DNA from: Nematopogon swammerdamellus
Taxonomy: Eukaryota; Arthropoda; Insecta; Lepidoptera; Adelidae
Reading direction: 5' to 3'
NCBI GenBank assembly: GCA_946902875.1
Contig: OX336339.1
Coordinates: 24,893,349 to 24,957,348 of the forward strand
DNA: 64,000 nucleotides
Made by a program: the position numbers and the translations under genes. This document shows, in pieces, positions 9,547 through 20,532 of this stretch. The notes under the pieces are model-generated. The model worked only from the letters and a program-made list of their open reading frames with translations, made no database searches and was not told where the DNA came from. Each line of letters starts with the position of its first letter. The stretch's first letter is position 1.

Positions 9547-9951
9547 TTTTTATGAAATCCGGTGTGGGTGGCTGAGTCGGAGGGGCCAAAGCACATGCTT
9601 CGACCAGCCAATATCACCTCCGAGAAGGTAGGTGACATACCGGAGACTTCCCTGGATTGCTGGCTATACTGGACTAGAGGAGAACACAACCGAGGTTGCT
9701 ATGCGGCCATCTTACATCCAGTACGGTGGTACCGACCCATTCGGCTACAATTTGAGCCTACCACCTATTAAGGGGCAAGGGAAGGGACCTACAGTTTTAC
9801 ACCGGTTCCGAACGATGAAGCAGCAGGTGTATAGATATGCACGCAAATTTTTCCGTCAGAAAAAAACTCATTGGTACACGCCGACCGGATTCGAACCTCG
9901 GACCTCTGGCATGAGAAGCCGATGCCCTAAACCACTCGGCCACCCACCGCT
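9547..9951 (-). mobile_element. SINE-B, full length
   Basis: On minus: a tRNA-like head with A box 'ggtggccgagtgg' and B box 'ggttcgaatccgg', then 'acctgctgcttcatcgttcgg', the shared core with 'ggtaggctcaaattgtagcc', a B-specific tail (ctcggaggtgatattggctgg) and a terminus in 'accggatttcataaaaaa'. It abuts a SINE-A copy. Confidence 0.9.
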
Positions 9952-10211
9952 TAAAACCTATGCAGAACATCGTCGCTAGTAAGGTGCGGGCCCGCTGCGC
10001 TGCATGTCACCGCGCCGCCGGTCGTTGTCGCGCTAGCTTCGTGCTATTTTCGCGGTAATTAACGTAGACGCGACAAACAGCGAATCTGCGCCGTGAGGGT
10101 GAACACGGCACGTGCCGACTTTGCATGACGATTTATCCTCGAGAATGTGTAGTGTGAGAGTAATGAACCGATGACGTCGATAGAATTTTGAATAATTCGA
10201 ACTTATTGCAC
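9952..10211. other. CpG-containing unassigned segment
   Basis: 9980-10110 is GC-rich and non-repetitive within the window. No supported ORF or promoter assignment. Confidence 0.35.
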
Positions 10212-10476
10212 TATTTTTTATGGAATCTGACACGGTTGGCTATATAACCTACAACATCCGTGATGACAACCCTTAACACCGGGTGAACTAGGCGCCATGC
10301 CAGTGCTTCCCTTCATTTCATGTCGCCTACACCTGGACGGAAAACACGAACTATTTGCATAGCCGTTTCGACCGACGTTCCATTCAGTGCGCTGGTATCA
10401 ACCCGGGCGGGATAAACCCTACCACCTAGTAAGATAAAGGGATGGGACCTACAGTTTTACGTGGAATCCGAACCAC
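10212..10476 (-). mobile_element. SINE-A, head-truncated
   Basis: Tail and core through the B-box-like 'tggaatccgaaccac'. The 5S and tRNA-like A box are missing; it joins a GTCY-repeat segment at about 10480. Confidence 0.8.
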
Positions 10477-10479
10477 ACG

Positions 10480-10665
10480 GTTGATCGAAACGATTAGTAC
10501 ATATTCACGCTACTGAATTATAGATGGCACCACAGGTATTTATATTCCGCATTATAAAAAGACAAAATATAGACTACTATGGTTTTTTGACAGGTATGGT
10601 ATAGCGTATCAACGGAACCCTCCGTGCGCGAGTACAACCTCGCACTTGAACGTTTTTTTCTTCCT
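10480..10665 (-). repeat. GTCY repeat head variant
   Basis: Minus strand resembles 14111-14290: 'cgcacggagggttccgt' followed by 'ataccatac' and a 'gccatctataattcagtagc' type segment. Confidence 0.65.
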
Positions 10666-10734
10666 TCAAGATCGAAAATGTAAACAAAGCAATCGCGTAT
10701 AGCATCAATCAATGTGATCGAGAACATACATATA

Positions 10735-10826
10735 AATTGAAATGTATTATTCTTGTTAATATTTCTTAATTATTTGTTAATTAATATTTCTTAATTATTT
10801 GTTAATTAAGTTGTTAATTATTTGTT
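10735..10826. repeat. AT-rich tandem repeat
   Basis: Two to three copies of a ~26-bp unit 'ttaatatttcttaattattt'. It lies directly upstream of a TATA-like box and a CpG-rich block. Confidence 0.7.
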
Positions 10827-10853
10827 AAATGAACGTAAATTTGTCGTTCGTTG

Positions 10854-11075
10854 TATATAAGCGGCACGTTTGTTTGGGAGTAGGATCGCGACGCGAGCGA
10901 TCGCGCCGGAGCCATTAGGGGACACAATTGAGTTAGCGACGCGCGTCGAAGCCTCCGCCGCCGCCGCGCGCCGCCGCCCGCCCCGGCGACGCACGCGGCT
11001 GCAGCGCGGCGTAACAGCCAACGCACGCGAGATCCTATCGCAGTTAATACGAGCGTTATCTGTGTACCGACTGTA
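10854..11075 (+). promoter_or_regulatory. Candidate promoter / CpG-rich first exon
   Basis: 'TATATAAG' at 10854-10861 is followed by about 200 bp of strongly CpG-rich sequence (gcgaagcctccgccgccgcc..). Such islands are uncommon in this AT-rich window. Both strands carry short open frames, none recognisable. It could be a 5' UTR of an unknown transcript on either strand; this is inference only. Confidence 0.3.
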
Positions 11076-11134
11076 ATCGATATATGCATATACATAACAA
11101 AATCACTAACTTGCAAAACGCACTGAAAATGTAT

Positions 11135-11335
11135 ACTCCAGTTCAGTATAGCCGGTACGACCGAAGGGAAGCACTGACATGGCACCTAGTTCACCCGGTG
11201 TTATGGGCTGACATCACTGATGTTGTAGGTGATGTAGCCAACCGTGTCACTTTCCATAAAAAAAAACATACATACCACACGCTATATCCCGACATTCAGT
11301 GTGAACAGAGTAACCGGTGTTCTGTGTTGAATTTA
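11135..11335 (+). mobile_element. SINE-A tail plus C-repeat fragment
   Basis: 11135-11266 is a 5'-truncated SINE-A tail ending 'tttccataaaaaaaaa'. 11270-11335 is an inverted C-repeat end (cataccacacgctatatccc). Confidence 0.75.
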
Positions 11336-11759
11336 CCTTTGCATTAAATAGATAGGTGTCCCAAAAAAAATTATTGTGCAAATCATTTAAACTATAACGT
11401 CACAACCAATTCAGAATGTTATAAGTTACATCGAAGTTTTTACACAATTCGATTTATTATTGAGCATAATGCATGTCCCCCTCCCGCGAAGATAATGAAT
11501 CGTTTTTATAAAGAGACAACCGAGTGGAAGCCCCCAACCCTCCACTAGCGGCGCGAGGGTCCCTGGGACCGGCGACGCTCTTTTGTTGCGCTAATGCTTT
11601 CGACAGACAAACGTGTAATTTTCGACCGAACACTGTCATTATATTAAATTTTACGTAATTACTGTGTTGGCTGCATTAATGGACTGGGTTTGATGTTCAT
11701 ATAATGTTGTGTTCGCGTAACTATAAATTTTGTTACTTCAGATTTAGTCATATATATTG
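11336..11759. other. Unassigned sequence
   Basis: No repeat or gene recognised. The minus-strand frame at 11457-11639 has no family resemblance. Confidence 0.35.
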
Positions 11760-11870
11760 TTTTATGGAAACTGAACCAGTTGGCGACATCACCTACCACA
11801 TCCGTGATGTCAGCCCATAACACATTAGTGTACTAGGTGAAATGTCAGTGCTACCCTTCGGTCGTGTATA
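11760..11870 (-). mobile_element. SINE-A tail fragment
   Basis: 'tttatggaaactgaaccagt' through 'cccataacac' and 'gtactaggtgaaatgtcag'; diverged SINE-A 3' end. Confidence 0.7.
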
Positions 11871-11970
11871 AATGTAAGTATTCCATATAATTTGTTTAGA
11901 TTTTTTAAGGTATATATTACAGATATATGAAATTATAAGAACTAAATGTATTCGATTATTTTCATTACAG

Positions 11971-12063
11971 GTCTTTCAGACGCCCATTAACCTGGACGAG
12001 TACGTCATATTTTGTGAAGTTTTCATAGAGTGTATTCGAGTTTCCGAAATAAATATCACATAA
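11971..12063 (+). other. Candidate 3'-terminal exon, uncertain
   Basis: A good acceptor (ttttcattacag ending 11970) is followed by a 30-codon open frame (VFQTPINLDEYVIFCEVFIE..) with stop at 12061-12063 and AATAAA at 12048-12053. No homology recognised; a chance occurrence is quite possible. Confidence 0.2.
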
Positions 12064-13504
12064 GAAAAATGGGTTAGCAGAATGTTTTCACTTCACTCGA
12101 CGTAAAAAATTCAACAAGACTCCTCTAAAACCATTACGAAACGAAATACTTTCTGTTTACTCAAAAATATAAGTACCAATATAGTTCTAATTTCCGAAAA
12201 GCGATAATTTCTGTATCCTGACGAATGTAATACGTAGCCACATATTTATATCCAGCGAAACGATTAAGTCTACTGAAATTCGCACTCTGTAGTAGGTGTC
12301 GAGTTCTCATCCCCCCCTCTCCACCCCAGGCCCCGATACAGCACACATACATAACTAGGTTACACTCTCCACTCCAAGTTAAACGGCGCGCCGCACTGAA
12401 TAAGGAATGAGGGCCCGAGGACAGATCGTCGAATCTGTAGAAACGGGCACTGCAGACCGCCGACATTTTGTTAGAAATTGTTAAGATGTGCATGCGTTCA
12501 ATGGTTAGGAAGTGTGGTGTAGGCGGAGTACAACTGATATTTAGCTATGACAAGATTTCCAGATAAAATTTTAATAGGGCCAAACAATATGAATTTTAAT
12601 AGATTGGTCGCTATATTGTTTATATATTTTAACTTTACCTTATAATTTGACTTAAAGCATACAATTTATAAGTAAAATTTTTTTTATTTCACTCTTTTTA
12701 GTAATATCACATAATAAAAACCGATTGACAAGAAGTGGCTGATTGAAAAATTCCTTAGTGTGAAGTGTTCATCGTGTGAAATTCTTTCATAAACTGTATG
12801 CAAGGGCCACCTTCCTCATGAAAAAAATAACCATAAATTCGGTTGAGAATTGGCAGAGAAATCAGGTAACATACCTGCACACAAAAAAATGCAGACGAAT
12901 TAATAACATCCTCCTTTTTGCAAGTCGTTTGAAAACAAATTGGGAATTAAATTATTCAATTTTAAATAGATAGAGACATAATTACAATAAATAAAGAATT
13001 CGGTAGCTTCTAGAAGTTAGTATCTCTACATGACACAAGACGCGCGGGAGGTAGGAGAAGGGACAGGGGGAAGGGAGACGGCACTAGAGACCACAATATG
13101 CACTCGAGCCGCCGCTACCAACACAACACAGCCGAATTGGTATGGATCGAGAATTCCTTAATTATCTCCGGTACTGACTCAACAAGCCGGCTGAAGTAAG
13201 AAGGCATATTACTTTTTGGAACAATTGGCCTGTATTAAAAACAATATGAGGGACTACCAGTCTAAAAATTTTAATTTCGCAAGATATAGTCGTTGACCCT
13301 TCTTATAACATCTTTAACTATTTATTTTACTTGGAATTATCAATTATAACGAATTAAAAATAAAGTAGTAACCATACTACATTTTTTTTAAATTAAGCCG
13401 TACATAATATAAAACAATTTACAAAATAAACAATTATTTTACAAGGATGTAGTAATTACACGACTGTGCGAAGCAAAAAGGTGGGTCATGGTTTCCGACT
13501 GTAT
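12064..13504. other. Unassigned AT-rich sequence
   Basis: I see no repeat family, coding similarity or RNA gene here. Short open frames (12161-12493 minus, 12776-12973 plus) lack coding character. Confidence 0.4.
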
Positions 13505-13893
13505 TTTTTTTATTTTTATGGAAACTGACACGGTTGGCTACATCACCTACAACGTCCGTGATGTCAGCCCATAACACCCGGTGAACTTGGTGCCATGTCA
13601 GTGCTTCCCCCTTTGATCGTGCCGGCTACACTGAACTGGTCGGAAAACACTAACTATTTACATAGCCGTTTCGACCGACGTTTCATTCAGTGCGGTGGTA
13701 CCAACCCGGGCGGGTTAAACCCTACCACCAAGTAAGATTAGGAGGGAAGGGACCTACAGTTTTACGAGGAATCCGAACCTCGGTCAGCCTCCAACGGTCA
13801 GCGGTCACCCATCCAAGAACTGACCGCAACCAGCGTTGCTTAACATTCAATAGCGACAGTTGACTGTCTGCACCACTGAGCTATCGAGGCTGA
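13505..13893 (-). mobile_element. SINE-A, full length
   Basis: A well-preserved copy: poly-T near 13505-13518, tail, core, B-box-like element, 5S-like segment, tRNA-like A box 'tagctcagtgg' at about 13876-13886, ending 'gtcagcctcgat' on minus. Confidence 0.9.
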
Positions 13894-13899
13894 CGATAT

Positions 13900-13965
13900 T
13901 TTTGTATGTATGTATATTTGTATGCATGTATGTATGTATATTTGTATGTATGTATGTTTTTATAT
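13900..13965. repeat. (TATG)n microsatellite
   Basis: Interrupted TATG/TATT repeats next to the 5' end of a SINE-A copy. Confidence 0.85.
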
Positions 13966-14110
13966 TTTTTTAACCCTCTTTTTTGCTTCGAGCAGTTGGG
14001 TGAAAAGGATTTAAAAGACTGCATAATAATAATATCTATCTCGTTGATTGTACATGAGCTGAAAAGTAATTTGTGTATCTATGTTTTTAGTAAGATCATA
14101 ACATTATATT

Positions 14111-14757
14111 AAAAATTCGGCCAAGCACTAATTTTGCTCACGCACGGAGGGTTCCGTAGTTCCGCTATAAAAACCATATCCGTCTATCTTGTGTCTGCCT
14201 GCAATGTAAACTACCTGTGGCGACATCTATTATTTAATAGCGTGAATATGTACTAATTGATTCTTAGCACGTTTCTTGTATGGGGACCTCTTGACGTTAT
14301 ACTTTTTTATTTTTTAGGGTTCCGTTTCCGGTACGGGACCCTATTACTAAGCCTACGCCGTCTGCCTGTCTGTCTGTCCGAGGGCTGTATCTCTTGAACC
14401 GTAGTGGGTAGCCCGTTGAAATTTTCACAGAATATGTGTTATTATGGCCGATATAAAAACAAATAATAAAAAAAGAAAAAGTAAAAAATTCACGAGAGTT
14501 CCCATAGAAGAAACCAAAAAGTGTATGTGCGCGCGCCATCTACCGAATAGAGTGTGAAGCATTTTAACTAATCTGCTGTAACATATCAGCTATAATAACA
14601 CTTATTCTGTGAACATTTTAACCGGCTACCTATTACAGTTCAAAAGATACATCCCTAGGACGGACGGACGGATGGATAGACAGACAGACAGATAAATTGA
14701 CAGAGATGGACAGCATAGGCTTCCGTATGGATACGGAACTCTAAAAATAACAAAACA
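14111..14757 (+). repeat. GTCY repeat interrupted by another GTCY repeat
   Basis: The outer copy (14111-14311 and 14570-14757, plus) has the 'ccgcacggagggttccgt'-type start and the terminus 'cttccgtatggatacgg'. 14312-14569 is a minus-strand copy beginning 'ttagggttccgtttccgg' and ending in the 'gcgcgccatctacc' block. Confidence 0.8.
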
Positions 14758-15477
14758 AAACAATGCGTAAAGCCATAAAAACATTAAGAAAAGAAGTGAA
14801 GGTTATGGATGATGATAAAATAATAATTTTTCCAAGTCAACTGACACCCATATTTTCAATCTAGTATTTTAATTTAGAATTTTTTGCAGAAATGGAGGAG
14901 ATTTACCTTCTGTCATAGCGCTCCCACCACCGCACCCCCGATGCTCAACCCTCTTTTTTCTTCATTTATTTAATTGTTATAGTTATATTTAATTTAAAGT
15001 TTATTTTATTATAATTATTAAAAAAAGTCTTTAGAAATAAGAATTATGCGACCAACAGATTTTTACCATACCCTCACCAGGTTTCTTTGTTGCGGAAACC
15101 CTAAAATACTTCCGACCACCAGCGCAGGGTTGCGCAACATTCCGTAAAACCGATCAGCGGGTCCTGGCGAGCGCGCCGCGAGATCAGTAACACGATTAAC
15201 TGACTACGGAACCATGAGAGAGAAGAAAATCGATATCGGATAACTGTGCCAAGGGTAATGCCCCAGCTTCCTGTTTTCTTCTAAGGGAGTTGGCTTGAGA
15301 AGAAAGAAAGTAATTTTTCGGGAAACGCTTTTATATGAACACAAGCTGTTCCCTTGACTATCCTGATAACAGTACCACATTAGATAATATGACAGTTAAG
15401 TCGCATGAAACTTTGTTGAGCCGTTCTAAAGTTATAAACGAACATACATAAATATAAAAACTATATGTTACATAATT
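14758..15477. other. Unassigned sequence
   Basis: No repeat family or coding similarity recognised. 15120-15215 is locally CpG-rich. Confidence 0.35.
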
Positions 15478-15594
15478 TTTAACCGACTTCAAAAAAGGAG
15501 GAGGTTCTCAATTCGACTGTATTTTTTATGTTTGTCACCTCAGAACTTTCGACTGGGTGAACCGATTTTGATGATTTTTTTTGTTATTTCATTA
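15478..15594 (+). repeat. 'accgacttcaaaaaaggagg' dispersed repeat
   Basis: Carries 'ttctcaattcgactgtattt' and 'gactgggtgaaccgattttg'; related copies at 27765-27830 and (part) 37600-37660. Confidence 0.7.
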
Positions 15595-16160
15595 TCACTA
15601 GTTGTGCCCGCGGTTACGCTCGTGGTCGATGAAAACTCTATGTAAATCGGTTGAGTAGCTTTAGAGTAAATCACATAAAAGCTATCCTAATTGGTAGATT
15701 TTTTCCGACTGCGTTAATAATTTTCGACCCGACTGCTTAGCTCATATTAATAATTGCGTGATATATAGCCTACCAGCTTTTACCCGCGGCTTCGCTCGCG
15801 TGAAATTGGTATTTAAAAAGAAGAAAGTTAGTAAGCCCGCTACCGTACCTTTATTTCGGAGCGCAGAACAATTCGGTTTGTATGGGAGCCACATCTTAGC
15901 GTAACCGGAACTGAATCTTATGCCTTATGAATATTATGCCTATCCTGTGTCTCGTATAGCTAAATGTGCGTGTACTAAGTTTCATTGAATTCGGATGATC
16001 GGTTTAAGAGTTATAGATGAACATACATGCATACAAAAAAAACATTAAAAAAATCGTCAATTTAGTTTTAGTATCATATTATACATAGAGTCTACAAACG
16101 CAATATCTCAAAAAACAAAGTAACTTACTCCATAACCACCCCTTAAAATTGTAGTTTTTG
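15595..16160 (+). repeat. E repeats, two adjoining copies
   Basis: Head fragments at 15597 (gtgcccgcggttacgctcg) and 15775 (acccgcggcttcgctcgcg). The second runs through 'aacaattcggtttgtatggg', 'agtttcattgaattcggatg' and 'cgcaatatctcaaaaaacaa'. Confidence 0.75.
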
Positions 16161-17116
16161 TATTGATACATATATACATACATACATACGTATATACATA
16201 CACACATACCGTAGACGTTGAATCTTTTAATTTGTAGGCATACCGAGAAGGGATAGGGATTTAAAAATATACATTACACATCCTTAAATTAGCAAAACCT
16301 GTCATACAAAATCTGCTGGCACGGCACCTAACTGAGCGTGGTTTCGCGAGGAGAGGTGATTTTTGGCTCTGTCGACTGCACCATTGGTCTCTCGGCATGT
16401 TGGTTTACATAAAAAAAAATTGGTTGTCTGTAAAGTCGGTTTACGGACGATAGTTTTACGTGATGACGTGGAATAATCGTAGTACATAGATCAAAGATCA
16501 GTAATCTGTATTTCCAGTAGAAAGATTAATCATCTTGTGACTGGCCATCAAGACTTCTGTTGTCTGATCTTGACAGTGGTAACTTTGAATATCAACGCTA
16601 CACACTTTCGTGCGTGCAGCCGGTGCTCATCAATTTATAAGACGTGACGTCATCACGTCAAAAAAGGTTAAACGGCTAATTACAACATTGCTATTTTTGC
16701 TGTTATTGCTACAAAATCTGTCACCCTCTATCGTATAAGATATCAACAAGATCGTCGAAGGGGCGTCCCTCCCTCCCTCCCTGCGCCCATATAAATCAGC
16801 GCGGTCTCGCATTTCGACAGCGGCCACATAATAAAGTCGTCATAAAGAATGGCTCCTTGCGACTTAGGAATATAGCGGCAACCGGAGAGCGCTTGTTAGA
16901 GATTATTTTTTTTTTGTTATTTATGAGTCGATTTACTCCACCGCTGGGGACCATGTGAATTGAATAGGATTGTCTTGGCGCTGCACATTGTATACTGTGA
17001 ATTGACACTTTTTAGGGTTGCGTAATCAGAGAAATCGGTCAGGTGTTCGTCCATCCGTCTGTCGCACGCGCCGTCCGAGGCGATTAATCCGGAGCGTATA
17101 GCTAAATAAACATAAA
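16161..17116. other. Unassigned sequence with a decayed GTCY fragment
   Basis: 16170-16210 is an (ACAT)-type microsatellite. 17008-17110 is a decayed minus-strand GTCY 3' end (tccgtctgtcgc). The rest shows no gene or repeat I recognise. Confidence 0.4.
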
Positions 17117-17815
17117 AAAACCGGCCAAGTGCGAGTCGGACTCGCGCACCGAGGTTTCCACACCAAAACAAAAACATTGAAAAAAAGACGTTTCTTGTAT
17201 GGGAAGCCCAATTTTTTTTGTTTTTTTTTTATTATAAGCGGCGCGTGGCCGAGTGGTTTGTGCATCGGCCTCTCATGCGAGAGGTGCGAGGTTCGAATCC
17301 GGTCGGCGTGTACCAATGAGTTTTTCTGGCGAAAAAAATTACGTGCATACCTACACCTGCTGCTTCACCGTTCGGAACCGGTGTAAAACTGAAGGTCCCT
17401 TTGCATGCCACTTATTAGGTGGTAGGCTCAAATTGTAGCCGACTGGGTTGGTACCACCGTACTAGATGTAAGATGGCCGCATAGCAACCTCGGTCGTGTT
17501 CTTTTCTAGTCCAGTATAGGCCAGCAATCCAGGGAAGTCTCCGGTATGGCACCTACCTTCTCGGAGGTGATATTGGCTGGTCGGAGCATGTGCTTTGGCC
17601 CCTCCGACTCAGTCACCCATACCGGATTACATAAAAAAAAATTGTTGTTATATCCACCATAATAACACATATTCTGTGAAAATTTCAACCGGCTCCAATT
17701 CACGGTTCCAAATTACGTTTCCAAAGATACAGGAGTAGGACAGACGGACGGACGGACAGACAGACGGCGTAGGCTTAGTAATAGGCTTCCGTACGGTATT
17801 CGGAAACCTTAAAAT
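17117..17815 (+). repeat. GTCY repeat interrupted by a SINE-B
   Basis: The left half (17117-17236) begins 'ccggccaagtgcgagtcgg'. The right half (17642-17815) resumes at 'ttgttatatccaccataata' and ends in (GACR)n and 'cttccgtacggtattcgg'. The two halves together make one complete copy. Confidence 0.85.
17237..17641 (+). mobile_element. SINE-B, full length
   Basis: Starts 'agcggcgcgtggccgagtgg', with B box 'ggttcgaatccgg', core and B-type tail, ending 'accggattacataaaaaaaa'. Nested in a GTCY repeat. Confidence 0.9.
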
Positions 17816-17819
17816 TATA

Positions 17820-18535
17820 AAGCCTGACCAGGAATTTATGAGAGCTGTCAAGATGGAGCCACTTTTTAGATTTATATAGCAACATTCAGTATAGTACGCA
17901 CATACTGAATTGGCCGATGTTTTTATTCAAAATGTACTTTTGCACTGAAATACACAATAAGATATACAAAATGTATTTTAATTTAATGTATCTTTTATAT
18001 ATTTTTTGATGTCAATGTAAAAAGAACTAGCCTTGACATTTACATGTTCACAACATTTTTTCCATGTATCTGCACTCTGCAGATATGTCCTGAAGCAAAG
18101 TGTACCAATTATTAAAAAAATTATTAATCGACCTTGCTTAAACACTAAACTTTTTAATAAAAATTCTAGTTCAGAAAAACTTAACCTAAGCTATTTTTAT
18201 TCGAACGTTTCGTATTTATGTAAAGTCAAAAAGTGTTTTTTGTTCAGAACGAATAATATTTACGTCCCTCCTTTCTTTGCTATTCGGTAAATAGATGCTT
18301 GAGATACACCTAGATACTTAGAACAAAAAATAATTACCTAATTGTACATTACGGCGGCCAATTCATGACAATCTCACTACAATGACATAACGTTTTACCT
18401 AAATGTCAGTTCAGAAGCAATTTTGACATTGACAACAGATTATCAAGCGTCAAACATAATTGTGGCCAGTGTAAGAAATTAGTTCCAACGAAATTCCGCA
18501 ATATGGCGGCCCCTCATATATTCTTGGTCAGGCTT
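17820..18535. mobile_element. TIR element, 716 bp, TA flanks
   Basis: Left end AAGCCTGACCAGGAATTTAT; right end, reverse complemented, AAGCCTGACCAAGAATATAT. A TA dinucleotide lies on each side (17818-17819 and 18536-18537), as for Tc1/mariner-type insertion. No transposase is recognisable inside, so it is probably non-autonomous. Confidence 0.7.
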
Positions 18536-18537
18536 TA

Positions 18538-19019
18538 AATAAAATACACTAAAATGTCGTAATTAAAATTAAGTTGGGAAAACAAGTTCAGATTGAATCC
18601 GCAGGCGGCCGAATTGAACTTAAAAGAAAACAACTCGAGAATTTTATTTAAACTTAAACAGCGAGAACAAATCTTCATTTTGATCCTAATGCACCTTACG
18701 CCTCGCCGCTCTTCGCAATCTCCTCAAAACCTTTAATCCAATCGCAGCCGCAGTAAATATCCATTACGGAAGGCTTTGAGAGGTTTACGTAAATAATTTA
18801 CACGGGCTCACCCTATTTCCGCGTTCGCTCTCAGGTGACTGTTGCAAGTGTCGTTGATCGTTGTGGGAAAATCGCAAGAAATGTTTGAGAACGAAATTAG
18901 CCTGGGCGATTTTGATTCGTGGAAAAAAATTAAAAATAAAATAAAAATTAAATGAAACCCGACTACCAACAATTTTTTATTGTTTATTGTATAATTTCAT
19001 CCATAGGTAGGTAACCTAC
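18538..19019. other. Unassigned sequence
   Basis: No recognised gene or repeat. Confidence 0.35.
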
Positions 19020-19265
19020 GCTTGGACGTGTCGAAAATTCCGCCAGTTCTAAATTCAATGCGAGGAAGAACTGACAAACTTTGCAAGTTAGTACCTTATA
19101 AATATTATATAAAAGTAATTAACAATAATTAACCCTTACTACCGCTCACAAGAACATTACTATTTACAGCATAAACATGAATACTCAAGAATCTGGCCAA
19201 TCTGCCTATTTACATTACCTATATCTGGTGTATAGTGCTATCGTCAATTTTGATACTTCATATAT
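19020..19265 (-). repeat. J repeat
   Basis: 'gtcgaaaattccgccagttc', 'gaagaactgaca' and 'tatctggtgtatagtg' recur at 25180-25505 and 59760-59880. It resembles a LINE 3' end whose terminal unit contains 'caataaacaata'. Confidence 0.55.
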
Positions 19266-19282
19266 TATCAAGTCAAATAAAA

Positions 19283-19546
19283 AAAACCGGCCAAGTGCGA
19301 GTCGAACTCGCGCGCCGAGGTTTAAGCACCACAAAAAAAACGTTGAAGAAACACGTTTCTCGTATGGAAATTCCCTCAATGTTTTTTTTTTCTTTTTAAT
19401 TTTTTTATATTTCTACTATAATAATATATATTTTCAACCTCCTAGCTATTACGGTTCCAAAGATACATACAGCCATCGGACTGACAGACAGACAGACGGC
19501 GTAGGCTTAGTAATAGGCTTCCGTACTGGATATGAAAACGTAAAAA
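19283..19546 (+). repeat. GTCY repeat
   Basis: Starts 'ccggccaagtgcgagtcg', has 'acacgtttctcgtatgg', short (GACA)n at 19478-19497 and 'ttagtaataggcttccgt'. Confidence 0.85.
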
Positions 19547-20039
19547 CGAAAAAAAAATCCGTTTCACGTCGAGTCACCAGCAGGTAACGACACGAGGGGC
19601 TCCCTAGTAGTGAAAATGTGATATTGCTGTAAAATGGAATATTCTCTCGAGGGAGGCAATCCGGTCCTGCCCACAATCGCTCGTCGTCGCCCGGCCCACT
19701 CTGCCCACTACTAGCCCATATTGCTAAGGAGCGTTGGCAGAAAATATTAGAAATTTAGTTGACTGTATTAAAATTTTGGTACGAAGTTTCTTATCGCACG
19801 TTACACTTCAGACATGAATGGGAGAATGATTGGCGAATGAGAGCTAGGCCGAAAAAAGCGTAAGGCTTCAACCGTCACGACACTTTTTCCTGTAGTATGT
19901 TGTTGTAGTTACTAGCGTGTATAGGTATATTACTGCAGAATAGATGTAATTTATTTTATTTTGTATTTTTCATTTAATTACTCTCAAACGTTGTTAATTT
20001 ATTTAATTGTGCCTGTTATTTAATACACAATATAAATTA
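19547..20039. other. Unassigned sequence
   Basis: No gene or repeat recognised. 19640-19710 is locally GC-rich. Confidence 0.35.
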
Positions 20040-20065
20040 TAAAGTGTCCCGTAGATCCGCTATAC

Positions 20066-20532
20066 CAGGGTTTCTCAAACTTTTTTTTTCAGGTACCACT
20101 AAAACCAATATGTTTGGCGGCGTACCACCTTTACCTACAAGAAGCTAATAATAATATTTATCTTCTAAATCTACATTCTTAAATTCTCTTTGGAGGTTAG
20201 CATCGCACCTAAGTTCAATTAATGATTCTATTTCCTCAGATGTAAGTGATCTTGGATCTAAAAATTGATTTCTTATCGAATTTAGTTCTGAAAAATCTTT
20301 TTTTAAATATTCCTCGGAACTCACTATGAGCATTTGACAATGGATTTTATATTGCTAAGAACATCAGAATTCAAATTATATGTATGTTCATCAACAAAAC
20401 TTTCTAAATTATGATTATGGCACTTGCCGCTTATTAAATTTTGTAGAGCATAATGTTTCATTTTTTCGCGTACCACCTCGAAGCAGTCCGCGTACCACTG
20501 GTGGTACGCGGACCATAGATTGAGAACCGCTG
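20066..20532. mobile_element. hAT-type element with 8-bp target duplication
   Basis: Ends are CAGGGTTTCTCAAACTTTTT and (reverse complement) CAGCGGTTCTCAATC, the CAG..GTTCTCAA pattern of hAT elements. Both flanks carry the exact 8-bp duplication CGCTATAC (20058-20065 and 20533-20540). At 467 bp it is a deletion derivative that retains a piece of transposase. Confidence 0.85.
20145..20333 (-). pseudogene. hAT transposase C-terminal remnant
   Basis: 62 codons reading KKDFSELNSIRNQFLDPRSL and SLIELRCDANLQREFKNVDL, then a stop. This resembles the C-terminal dimerisation-region end of ZBED/SCAND3-like hAT transposases (an E-L-..D..L...F pattern). It lies inside the 20066-20532 element, so the element is an internally deleted hAT. 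Confidence 0.55.

Noticed and set aside
10818..11185. Several overlapping open frames in the CpG-rich block
   Set aside because: Low-complexity Ala/Arg-rich translations on both strands with no recognisable domain.
17237..17310. Possible tRNA gene
   Set aside because: The tRNA-like head continues into a SINE-B body in every full-length copy; it is a SINE promoter.
19177..19587. 136-codon open frame on plus
   Set aside because: Mostly J and GTCY repeat sequence, including GACA units.
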